Source of the DNA: Apiosordaria backusii | Lineage: Eukaryota > Ascomycota > Sordariomycetes > Sordariales > Lasiosphaeriaceae | Direction of reading: 5' to 3' | Length of the DNA: 64,000 bases | Assembly: GCA_030549205.1 (NCBI GenBank) | Contig: JAUKTV010000013.1 | Location: forward strand, 124,001-188,000 | In this document: in pieces, positions 43,168 to 52,206 of the stretch | Layout: each line of letters begins with the position of its first letter | Numbering within the stretch: the stretch's first letter is position 1 | Notes under the pieces: model-generated | Database searches by the model: none | Seen by the model: only the letters and a program-made list of their open reading frames with translations | Told to the model about the DNA's origin: nothing | Program-made: the position numbers and the translations under genes

Positions 43168-44422
43168 CTAGATAGCAACAGCTCGATCTAACCATCCGCT
43201 CAGCCTAAGTCCCACAAGCCGACCCAACTCGGTTCCCCCGTCCGCCCGTGTATCCTTCCACTCCATATCCTCGAGGATCTTCTCTATATAGTCACCAGCT
43301 GCAGAGAGATGGAGGATATGAGCAATGGCGCAGTGGATGGCGAGAAACCGTGGTGAGGGAGGGTCGATATTTCGGTTCTCGGTAAGGAAGAGTGTACGTT
43401 GGACGGGAAGACCTGGCGTAACGCGAGCGGAGAGGAAGCTTCGAATTTGGTAGGTATGTTGTTGGCCGGCGACAGGTTCAAAAAAAATCTTGAATCTACC
43501 AAATTGGTAGTGGAGAGTATGGTCCAACGTAATAGCGTTCCGTGGCCTATCAATATCGCTACCTTCGATGAGGTGGATCACTCCACTATCGAACATATTA
43601 AGGATATCGAGCGCGGCCTTTTTCGAAGCACTCTAGATTAGAGTTAGTCAAAGATATTTCAACAAAAGAGCACAACGAACCAGCTCCGAGCCCTTTTCCG
43701 TCGATGTGAGCGCATGGGGGAGGATATGGGCAACCTCCAATCTTGAGAATATATGACTTGCTTCAAATGGCTTCCCGTCGTCATCGGTTACCTGATCACC
43801 ACTTATCTTTTCCCGGTCTTCCAACTCTTTCACATCGAATCGACGACTGATTACACAGCGATGACGGTCCCGGATAAGGCAGTCCTGCCGAAGGGCCGTT
43901 ACCTGTTCCGGTGTGCCAACGAAGTCCGGTACGCCGCCCCCTTGTACCTGCATGAATGCCGAGTTGGGGGCCGGAGATAGCTGCGGTGTTTTATTAGAAG
44001 ACGCTAGCACTAAAAGATGTCAGTAAAGACGAAAGATCAAGCAAGGATTTCGTCTTACAGGGCAAGAAGAAGTGATCGACGAGATGGTTCGCAAATTGGG
44101 TCAGAGCCGACCCGAGCCGCTCGTCAGTATCGAAATCGATATCATTTTTCCCGTCAATCTGAACGTCCATTGCTTGGAAGAACGCCCGAAGAAAAATATC
44201 TTTGGATTCCTGCGAACGAGCATACTCGTAAGTGAGGCGGACAAGTAGAGGGCGGTTGTACGGGCCCTTTTTTTGACCGTCTGCAGCTTCTTTAAAGTGA
44301 TCAACGATGCGGTGGAATTTAGCATTTGCGCGCGCGCGCTCGGCTCCCAATGGCGGCTGGGAGGAAAAGGAGATGACTCCTTCCAGGGACGATTGGTGTC
44401 GATGGTGAGGGGAGACTGCCAT
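43168..44422 (-). CDS. HNH-nuclease-domain protein
   Basis: A 385-aa protein from exons 44422-44059, 44009-43681 and 43632-43168. Introns are 49 bp (GTAAGA donor) and 48 bp (GTTCGT donor, ACTAACT branch point), with exact phases. The first 120 residues are helical with no recognised domain. The HNH_2-type nuclease region lies at about 150-285. It has R-D-R-H-R-C-V-I-S-R-R-F, then L-E-V-A-H-I-L-P-H-A-L carrying the metal-binding/catalytic histidines, and R-N-A-I-T-L-D-H-T-L-H carrying the Asn and final His. All key residues are present. Such proteins are abundant in filamentous fungi and their substrate is unknown. A role in DNA degradation, mobile elements or defence is conceivable; nothing around it shows a mobile-element structure. 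Confidence 0.85.
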
Positions 44423-45114
44423 TGATGTTGTCGGCTATTGGCTGTTATGGGATGTTGCGAGAAAGGCGAGGCGGTTAGCAGGCATCCCCTTCTCAGCGAA
44501 CTTGCTCTACTGGCGCAAGGTGAGATATTCCCCTGTCGCTTATTAAAGGATAGGTTGGTTAAATACGAGCTTGCGAACCACGGTGGTATCGTGATCGAGA
44601 AAGTTAATCAATTTCTCTAGGGAAATAACGAATTTTCTGGGGTTCGTACACTCCAATACTTGATTGTTTGTTAGCGCGGGCGCTCGGGCCACTATTTTTA
44701 AACGACCACAGCTTTTGCCTCAGAAAAGCTACAACAATGTGGAAAATTGGAAAAAGTAAAACTAATAGCCAGCTTGAATTCAGTAATACCCCTTTTTTCC
44801 CGAAAAAAATGGTGGTTGTTGAGGTGAGATAAGTTAGTCTCAGTAGCTCGGACCAGTTGGTCCATGTACCCTGGGCTCCACCCCCCACCCACACCCCGGC
44901 CGACCAATCAGAAGCTCACACCACACAACAGCGAAGCTTACCCTTACAGAGATCTTTTCCTAGCAGCCATTCGAGACCACCTTCAAAGTTACCGTACCAG
45001 GAGATGAAGTCGTGGGAGCAGGTCGACCAAGAAAGAGCTTCTGGCCACCGAGTCCTCCCGTTCTTTTCCTCCGACGACAGACTAAGGCGCTGAACGGCAT
45101 CCGCCGTCCCCAAG
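44423..45114. other. Intergenic, no gene seen
   Basis: About 690 bp between divergently oriented genes (HNH on minus, unknown protein on plus). No coding content was recognised, so it probably holds both promoters. Confidence 0.45.
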
Positions 45115-45733
45115 ATGAGCGACCTTGCCAGCTGGGTGACAAAATTCGTCACCTGCTGCCACCAGGGTCGGCTCCTTGACAAAAGAGCCTGGGGGCAGTT
45201 GAACAGAATCTTGGGACTGAACTACGGGTGGTACGCGGGCCCGGTTTGCGATTTGGTACTGCTTCTCTACTGGTATGATCAGCATCAGTACCAACTTCCC
45301 AACCACGGTTTGACATGAAAGCTGCCTGCTGGAACGGAGGTGCGACGTATACAAGGGCGTGCTCGAGACCATGATATCGGAAGTGCCGCTTGTCGGGACA
45401 GCAAGGCTGGCCTACAAGCTTTCCGTCGATGTTAACACAAGGCCACACGTAATCAAGGATCCGCTGTTGAAACGTCAGTTGATTGATATTGCGGAGGATC
45501 TGGCGAGACAACATGGGATTTCGTCACTATATTCTCAGCAGGATGCACGGATGGGACATGAGGGTCCAGAGCCCAGATCTACGTTGAGAGATGCGTACCT
45601 GTCTGAAAGCGTGGGAGTTTGTGTTTGGTCTTGCAGGTCTGCGGCGTAGCGAATGAGGCGCCTCAGGTCGGGCATGGGGTGGCTCCTTGAGACCCTCGAC
45701 AGAATTGTCGCTGACATCAACTACGTGCCATGA
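45115..45733 (+). CDS. Unknown 165-aa protein from three exons
   Basis: Exons 45115-45272, 45322-45594 and 45667-45733 join in phase. Intron 1 (49 bp) has a GTATGA donor and a TTTGAC branch point. Intron 2 (72 bp) has a GTACCT donor and a CCTCAG acceptor; a nearer AG gives an immediate stop. The protein is helical. A hydrophobic stretch at about 42-54 contains L-V-L-L-L-Y-C-C, followed by a charged helix and a region with R-P-H-V-I-K-D-P-L-L-K-R-Q-L. The last exon encodes M-G-W-L-L-E-T-L-D-R-I-V-A-D-I, which reads as a genuine helix and supports the splice model. No family was recognised. Intron 2 is the weaker of the two junctions. Confidence 0.5.
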
Positions 45734-46146
45734 TGCGACGGCTGCGTTAAGGCTGCGTCATGGTGATTGATGTATCTTGGCCAAGAGTCTCCGCGGCCGT
45801 CAACGGGGCTCAGCCCGTTACATAGCCACGGTAGTGACGTGACGGCACTGTACACATTCAGTTCCCGATCCAGGACAGACCCAAAAAAAATGCAGTGAGC
45901 AGCATCAGCGGAACAGCATACCTCATTTATTAATGTAGATATTAGGTCATGATTTAGTAGGTATTATTCACAAGAGTCATGGTGACCGAGTCCGAATCCA
46001 TGTGCGGACCGTGTTCATTTCGCATATATATAAATACGGCCTTCCGACGCTTTCATGCGAAACTTACAGCACTCGAAATATTATCCTCCTCTCGCATCAC
46101 TTATCCATAGTTACCTAACTCGCCTACACTAGAACGACAATTCAAG
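45734..46146. promoter_or_regulatory. Promoter region of SH3-like secreted gene
   Basis: An intergenic stretch with a TATATATAAATA box at 46025-46036, about 110 bp upstream of the ATG at 46147, followed by a pyrimidine-rich leader. No coding content was seen. Confidence 0.5.
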
Positions 46147-46568
46147 ATGCGTTTATTTTTCCTCGCTTCTCTTGTAAGCGCTGTTACCGCTATGACCTGC
46201 AGCATCGTTGGCGGAGGAGCTGGTCAGTGCCGTTCCTGTCCGGCCAGAGGATGCGAGATTATTGAAAATATTCCCAACGGCGAAACCCGCGACTTTACAT
46301 GCATCTGGCGGCAGGGTGAGAATATAGGAGGTGATAAGTGAGTTAGATGCTTATCTTGGATAGCTTGGAGCCAGATTCTAACCAGTGATTAGATCCTGGT
46401 ATTATCTTCCTAGCAGCAGCTGCTTCGTTCTCCAATCCCGCACAGATTGTGCTGTACGTGGAAGTAAGTCATCGCTATGACGATTCATAATTGAGAGAAG
46501 TTTTAGGGTTAACGTAGGTAGATCTTGTGGGTGGTTGCTTTGTCTCTGCGCCTCAGGGACTGCAGTGA
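46147..46568 (+). CDS. Small secreted SH3-like cysteine-rich protein
   Basis: Exons 46147-46337 and 46393-46463 are well supported (GTGAGT donor, TTCTAACC branch point, TTAG acceptor; then a GTAAGT donor). The third exon is less certain: acceptor 46520-46521 gives a stop at 46568, while acceptor 46516-46517 gives a stop at 46576. Residues 1-15 form a signal peptide. The mature part contains C-R-S-C-P-A-R-G-C, then I-P-N-G-E-T-R-D-F-T-C, then G-E-N-I-G-G-D-K-S-W-Y-Y, then S-C-F-V. This order matches the SH3b-like secreted proteins of ascomycetes, in which a W and a C-F/Y-V follow a glycine-rich turn. Such proteins may bind cell-wall peptides or act as effectors. A TATA box precedes it. Confidence 0.62.
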
Positions 46569-46929
46569 GCACATAGAGGGTCTGCTAAAATACATATACT
46601 TAACTTGGCCGCGCAGTGGACTGCTTTTTGTAGGTAGCTCTGACCCGAGCAGCGCGAAGATAGTTCTTAGCTTATTGAATTCTTGAACCGATATTCCCAT
46701 CAGTAGGCGTGGCTTGTCAGGTGGTGCTCAAGGCGACAATATGGACGCAGAGGGTCTGAAAGTTTTCCTTCACCTACGTTTTTACTTTGTCGACAACCGT
46801 GTCTTTCATGTCTTTTCGGAACAACCAGCGACAACATTCACATAACTACGCCAATCGATTTCTCTTCCCACGCCATCCAAAGGCATACCAGGACGGCCCT
46901 CGCCATACTCCCATCCCGCTGGACCAAAT

Positions 46930-47412
46930 ATGTCCAATTGCTTGGTAGTTACTATACGCTTTAACGAGCACCCCATCATCACACACCCGGCCCCTCTCAA
47001 GGCTGAGAAAAAGCTTAAGCGGTCTCAAAAAGCTCAGATGTTGGTAGAAAGACTGACAACGCTTGAATCGTTGCCTGACGCATCCATTGACGGACAAAGC
47101 CACGCCATTAAGTGTATCATATCGACCTTCTTTCCTGACGCATTATCCCACCCGAAGACAAACGCTACATTGGATTTCTACCTTGGGCAAGAAATCTTCC
47201 ATCTTCGAACCCCCAGTTTGTGGAGGAGCCACCGCAGCGCTAACACCACTCTGGCCTATATCAGCATGTCACAGCTCACTCCGATCCGCGCAGCAAAGAA
47301 CGTCAACCACCACAACTACGTCGTCGCGACCCTACTCGCCATGGCGAAAGCCCGCGTCTGCCACAAGGTGTCTGCGTCCTCGCCGTCACAACTCCGGTCC
47401 GCGTCTAGGTAG
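46930..47412 (+). CDS. Unknown protein, possibly partial
   Basis: An open frame of 160 codons with an ATG at 46930. The central part is protein-like, with F-F-P-D-A-L-S-H-P-K-T-N-A-T-L-D-F-Y-L-G-Q-E-I and later H-N-Y-V-V-A-T-L-L-A-M-A. It resembles a widespread fungal family of unknown function in which the last block is followed by further conserved sequence. Here the frame becomes Ser/Arg-rich and stops at 47412, which suggests that the 3' end is truncated or spliced differently. No signal peptide is visible. Confidence 0.4.
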   Translation: MSNCLVVTIRFNEHPIITHPAPLKAEKKLKRSQKAQMLVERLTTLESLPDASIDGQSHAIKCIISTFFPDALSHPKTNATLDFYLGQEIFHLRTPSLWRSHRSANTTLAYISMSQLTPIRAAKNVNHHNYVVATLLAMAKARVCHKVSASSPSQLRSASR

Positions 47413-47748
47413 GTAGCATTGCATGAAGGGATCGTGACCGGAGACTGTGTGTATGAGATGCCTTATGTTGCCGAACCTTGCAAGTGCTGACTGCCAGGGA
47501 TGCGAAGTTATCGTGACTGGTGAGATGCGAGTAACTGGGGTCACCGTATTCGCAATGCGCTGGTGAGAGTCCGGAATAGGCATACTCGTAGATCATCAAA
47601 CTATGGAAGACAAACATGGCCATGATAACCCGAAACATAAAAGGATCGCGATCCCTTCGTGTTCATCATCTCAGTCACTTAGCATCCAGCCTCATCAGCC
47701 CTCATCATCATTGCTTGATCTTCTCGTTCCAAAACACCAATCTTCACC
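47413..47748. other. Intergenic, promoter of CON-13-like gene
   Basis: About 335 bp with a pyrimidine-rich leader just before the ATG at 47749. No coding sequence was recognised. Confidence 0.45.
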
Positions 47749-48915
47749 ATGATGATCCCATCCAAGTCTCAACTGTTGGCAGCAACTGCGCTTTGTGCGA
47801 GCCAGGATGTCTTAGCCCAGCTCACCAAGCCGATTTTGAATCCTGAGTACGACCTCAGCGCCATGAACAATGCCTGGATGCCATATCTAATCGCACCAGC
47901 GACGACTGCTATCAATAAGTGGGCTTGGGGGAAAATCCCGTTGCGTTGCAAAGAGCAAGCCATCCATGAGGGCTTTTCTGCTTATGACATGGAAGTTTAC
48001 GAGGTTGGCTTTGCGGACTGCAGTCAGACATGGCTCTTGTGCCGCCATAACCAGTCGCTCACGTCGGTGGGGGCCATGATCAACAGTTTTGGAAGACTTC
48101 CTGTTGGATACAGAGACTGCATCCGTCATGTCATTGGTAAGTTTGCGTATTTTGTCAGATGAACAGACCTAATTCTAATAACATATGAATAGGTTTCCCT
48201 GACTTCATGACCCCCGGTGTTGCTGCCCATGCCTTGTAAGTTTCTTTTCTAATTGTGCAGTAAACAGGGATAGGTACTGTACTAACACAACGAAAAGGTC
48301 ATCGACGGGTGATATTCTCTTTGGCCAGAACTTCATCGATGCAACACTCTGGACTCACGAGTCAGGCCACGTCCTCGACCGCCAGCATGGCAACAACGGG
48401 GACTTCTCGGCCACCCAGAACTGGCTCAATGCCTACAATGCTGACACCCACCTCCCTACCGGCTATGCTAACACCAGTAAGTTACACTCATCTTGCCTTT
48501 TGGGGATTTAGGAGACGTAAATACTAACAAGCAACAAGACCAAGCTGAGAATTTTGCCGAACACGTCATTCTGGCTACATACGACAACGTTGTCCCTGGT
48601 GGCCTGGCCGGCATTCCCGCGCCCACGCCTAACCGTCAGGCTGCCCAGAATCAGTACACTACGGTCAAGAATCTCTTGGGCAACAAGATCAAGGTTGTGT
48701 CCAGTGCGACTTGTGCCCGCCAGCCTACCCCCTTGATTGGCATCACCAGTCCTATCGTCTGCATGGGTCCTGATGCCTTGGCTGCTGGCGCCTGCGCAGG
48801 TGTCACGGCCATGAAGTGGAATGAGAACGGCCACGATGCTCTCATTGCCGCGGCTGAGAAGCTTCCTGGCACGTATGAGCCTGCAGACCGCTGGACACAG
48901 GGCAAGAAGGCCTAA
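47749..48915 (+). CDS. Secreted CON-13-like protein with HExxH motif
   Basis: A 328-aa protein from exons 47749-48136, 48193-48235, 48298-48476 and 48539-48915, joined by 56- to 62-bp introns with GTAAG donors. All phases fit. Residues 1-23 form a signal peptide (second Met at 47752 also possible). The protein belongs to the conidiation-specific protein 13 type: a Cys-containing N-terminal region, Y-R-D-C-I-R-H-V-I near residue 125, and H-E-S-G-H at 164-168. That last motif fits the zinc-binding HExxH consensus of metallopeptidases and is followed by V-L-D-R-Q-H-G. Later come E-N-F-A-E-H-V and two disulfide-type Cys. CON-13 of Neurospora is expressed during conidiation; its activity is unknown. 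The HExxH reading suggests a metalloprotease-like fold but a third zinc ligand is not assigned. Confidence 0.82.
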
Positions 48916-50187
48916 ATTTCTGAGGTCGGGGTTGGAGAAGGATATGGTTAGGCGGCATGAAAGAGGAAAGGCAGCATCGACCGTAGCTTGGCCACTTGTA
49001 CGTGTGGAATGATGCTTTGTCTGTAAAGATAATCAATTTGACGGTTCTCCGTTGTGTTTGCTGCCTGTTATTAGTGAAAATATTAATGTCAGGGAATTGT
49101 GAAGTGATTTCAGTCACTGTTGATCGGGGGCCAGATCGTGCTCAGACTCTACGCTGTGGTGTACCGGCTTGACTTTTGACTAGGATCAGGGACAAAGATC
49201 GGGGTGGTGTATCCTGAGCTTCTCCACGGGATGACCTAATCAATCAACTCCATCGTTGAAATTTCCATTTCAGTATGATGGATACCGAGAACTCAGGTTG
49301 AAAACTCGAAGCAATTCCTCACTGGGGTGGGGTTGGCTGATGCAGATATGGGAACGGAAGGAGCGAAACTCGACCCAACCAAGCAATTTTTGTTTCTCGT
49401 TGTGGGCTTGACAATGCTCGAATGTTGCAGCATCACAATCAAGATGTCAATCTCTCTCATCAAGCTCCTCGGAAGGCTTCGATACCCCCAGTCCGAATAT
49501 CAATGCCTAGTCCAATAGAACTGTTGTTTACCACGCATACGTCGACCCCAAGTTGCTGACCTCCACCATCAATAAAACGGTGGCTAAACAGAGTGGGAGT
49601 ACCGGGTCTGGAGCAGAATGACTGACTTCAATGTTACATGTGGCACCACTTTCGAGATGAATCCTTTTCTGGCGACCTGTTTTGGGTAACAACTGGCGTT
49701 AAGGCGGGCCTTCATCATTCCTAGGTTTGACACAGGTGACCTTCTTGGGGTCATTTTATTCATTTAGGGCTTCCTCTTCAATGTTCTTTTCTTCTGTCAT
49801 TGTTAATAAACAATAAAACGTCCGCACGTCCGAGCTGCCGTCAGCCGCCTCAATAGGAAACATCCCCTAGCCGCTAGACTTTCAAAGCGATTGGCATCAA
49901 AAAATGATGTACCGGGCATGAACAAATCATCATAGCTAGCGCGTACATGTCTTTATAAAAGACATATTGTGGCTTTAGCCGCGAGGATAAAAGCCCGACG
50001 TGGTATACCCGGACTTGCATCATCTAAATGTCTCGGAGTCGGGTGACCGGGAGCTACTTTATGCAAGGCAGATGTCGATGGCCCAAGCCGTCTTCATAGG
50101 TATAAAAAACTTCCTTCTTCCATCCCTCAAACTACCAGATCAGAAACAACAGCTTTTGCATCACAGCTTCTGCTCGCATCTATCATC
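48916..50187. promoter_or_regulatory. Xylanase promoter region
   Basis: About 1.27 kb between the CON-13-like gene and the GH11 gene, with no coding content. A TATAAAA box lies at 50101-50107, about 80 bp before the ATG. A GGCTAA element (the XlnR/Xyr1 consensus) is at 49582-49587. CTGGGG and GTGGGG (CreA/SYGGRG-type) occur near 49322-49332. Induction by xylan and carbon repression is the inferred control. Confidence 0.45.
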
Positions 50188-50958
50188 ATGCGTTTATCCC
50201 TCTTCCTCACCGGCCTCACCGCAACCCTAGCGGCGGCCGTGCCCCTAGACGAACAACTCTTCGGCAGATCAGTAGACCTGGGCTCCAAGCTCCACGGAGA
50301 AGAGCGTCGTGCCCCCGCAACCGCCAAGGGCGACCCCGAAGGCAACGGCTTCCACAGCGGGTACTTTTACTCGTACTGGTCTGACGGCGGCGGCAGCGTC
50401 GACTACCGCAACCTCGTCAACGGGAGTTACAAAGCCACCTGGACAAACGTCGGCAACTGGGTCGGCGGAAAGGGTTGGAACCCCGGCGGTCCCAAGGTTG
50501 TCCAATACAACGGGACGTGGTCCGGCAGGAACGCCAACTCGTACCTCGCGCTGTACGGATGGACCAAGAATAGTCTGATCGAGTACTACATCGTCGAAAG
50601 CTTCGGCACGTACAACCCCAGCAGCGGGACTGCGCGCCTCGGCACCGTCAACAGCGACGGCAGTGACTACGACATCTACCGCACGCAGAGAGTGAACCAG
50701 CCTTCGATCGTTGGACGCGCCACGTTCTACCAGTTCTGGTCTGTTCGCAGGAATCATCGCGTGGGAGGTACCATTACTGTTGCCAACCACTTCGCTGCTT
50801 GGGAGAAGAGTAACCTCAAGTTGGGCACTCACGATTACATGATCTTGGCTACTGAGGGTTATGGAAGCAGTGGATCTTCTTCGATCACGGTGAAGGAGGT
50901 TGGTGTGGAGGGAGTTCCCTATCCCAATGAACCTGACTCGAGGAGGGACAATAACTAG
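50188..50958 (+). CDS. Endo-1,4-beta-xylanase, GH family 11
   Basis: A single-exon precursor of 256 aa. Residues 1-18 are a signal peptide, and a pro-region ends with a K-L-H-G-E-E-R-R-A-P basic site (Kex2-like) near residue 41. The beta-jelly-roll domain runs from about 50 to 240. It contains G-Y-F-Y-S-Y-W-S-D-G-G-G, T-W-T-N-V-G-N-W-V-G-G-K-G-W, the nucleophile Glu137 in Y-Y-I-V-E-S-F-G and the acid/base Glu223 in A-T-E-G-Y-G. Both catalytic residues are intact. Asn87 occupies the position that sets the pH optimum in this family (Asn in neutral/alkaline forms, Asp in acidic ones). A serine follows the nucleophile instead of the commoner asparagine. It cleaves xylan outside the cell. There is no cellulose-binding module; a short polar tail follows the domain. 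Confidence 0.95.
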   Translation: MRLSLFLTGLTATLAAAVPLDEQLFGRSVDLGSKLHGEERRAPATAKGDPEGNGFHSGYFYSYWSDGGGSVDYRNLVNGSYKATWTNVGNWVGGKGWNPGGPKVVQYNGTWSGRNANSYLALYGWTKNSLIEYYIVESFGTYNPSSGTARLGTVNSDGSDYDIYRTQRVNQPSIVGRATFYQFWSVRRNHRVGGTITVANHFAAWEKSNLKLGTHDYMILATEGYGSSGSSSITVKEVGVEGVPYPNEPDSRRDNN

Positions 50959-52206
50959 TAAATCACGGAAAAGATGTAAGACGGGAAAAGCGAATCATGT
51001 AAAAGGAGATGGGCCTCATGTAACTAGTTCCGAGATGGTACATACGAGAAAAATGTCGCAGTCAGGCTTTCTGTGATGAATATTGCTGGACGTTCCGTAA
51101 CGAAGTGCAATAGGTGCTGTTTTGAAGATCATTCAGCATCACATGCACCTATTGCGAGATCCTTTTCAAGTTTCTCATTCACACATCTATACTCTTCTTT
51201 GGATTGCATCAAGTGGAGAGGTATCGTAACTGACGTAAACGACTCCTAGTTGCAAAACAGGTTCGGGTAGCTAATGCTATACACCCAAGGGATAGGGAAG
51301 TTATTCTATAACTAGGACGGCCTGAGATCAAAGTTATAATCGTACGTACTATGTAGGTAGAGGAACCGTATCTGGCGCCGGTGAATGCGGGGGTATCTTG
51401 TCATGACCTTGCATCTTTGAACAATCTGCGCCTCCAGAAACAGTTCCTAGAACTTTAGTATCAGCCAAATTAGCTTCGAGATATCAGAAAGGCTACAAAG
51501 AACGCATTTTAAGTCAGCGGCTGTATATAAGATACGTTGACTGCGAACGCGATGTTGATCCGTGGACACGTGATAAATCGGTTCGTAGAAAGGTGTGGAG
51601 CGAAGCTAAGCTCCACCCGGATCTACCTATATCTCCGAAAGAATTCTCCGAACCATTGAAGGACCAATAGGAAGCCCGAGAACTATTGGTCGCCAAGACA
51701 GCCACGTTTGGAGGTTTTCAATATATAGTAAATAGAGCTTCGCTCCAGCCACTGCTTACATCATCAGATTCCAGCCCTGACTTTGGAGCGAAGCTCTATT
51801 TGGAGCTTCGCTCGGCGGCTCAGCCCGCTCAGCCTGGCCTAGTCACTGCTCAGGTAGAGCGGCAGGTTGCTCAGGCAGTGTTCAGGTATAAAGACGGAAA
51901 TGGAATTTGGTGTGATTCATATTCGTCGCCGACTTTGAGGGAAATCACTGCGATATTGGTGGTGGCCAAGTCGACCCAGCCCTATGGGCAGAATGGCTGT
52001 GCCTCATCACGGCGTGTGGGGTGTTACCGCCAAGACTGCTGCGGCCTCCAAACCTCTCACTCAATTGGGCAAGGCGTCCTGTGATGCAGGTGTCATGGCT
52101 CTTTATCAATCAATGTATTCGCTTTTTGACAGACGACATCGCTTACTCGATATCACACTTTATTGTTTTGTTGTTTGTGGCGCGTTGTTGATCTCTACCG
52201 TTCACC
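50959..52206. other. Intergenic with inverted repeats
   Basis: About 1.25 kb between the xylanase and the ankyrin gene. No domain was seen in the frames around 51686-52084. It contains the 17-bp inverted repeat described separately and extra copies of its GGAGCGAAGCT core at about 51597-51607 and 51802-51813. Confidence 0.45.
51731..51800. repeat. 17-bp perfect inverted repeat (stem-loop)
   Basis: AATAGAGCTTCGCTCCA at 51731-51747 is the exact reverse complement of the sequence at 51784-51800, with a 36-nt spacer. A third partial copy, TGGAGCTTCGCTC, follows directly at 51801-51813, and a fourth, GGAGCGAAGCT, lies at 51597-51607. This could be a MITE relic, a hairpin in a transcript, or a protein-binding palindrome. 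Confidence 0.8.
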
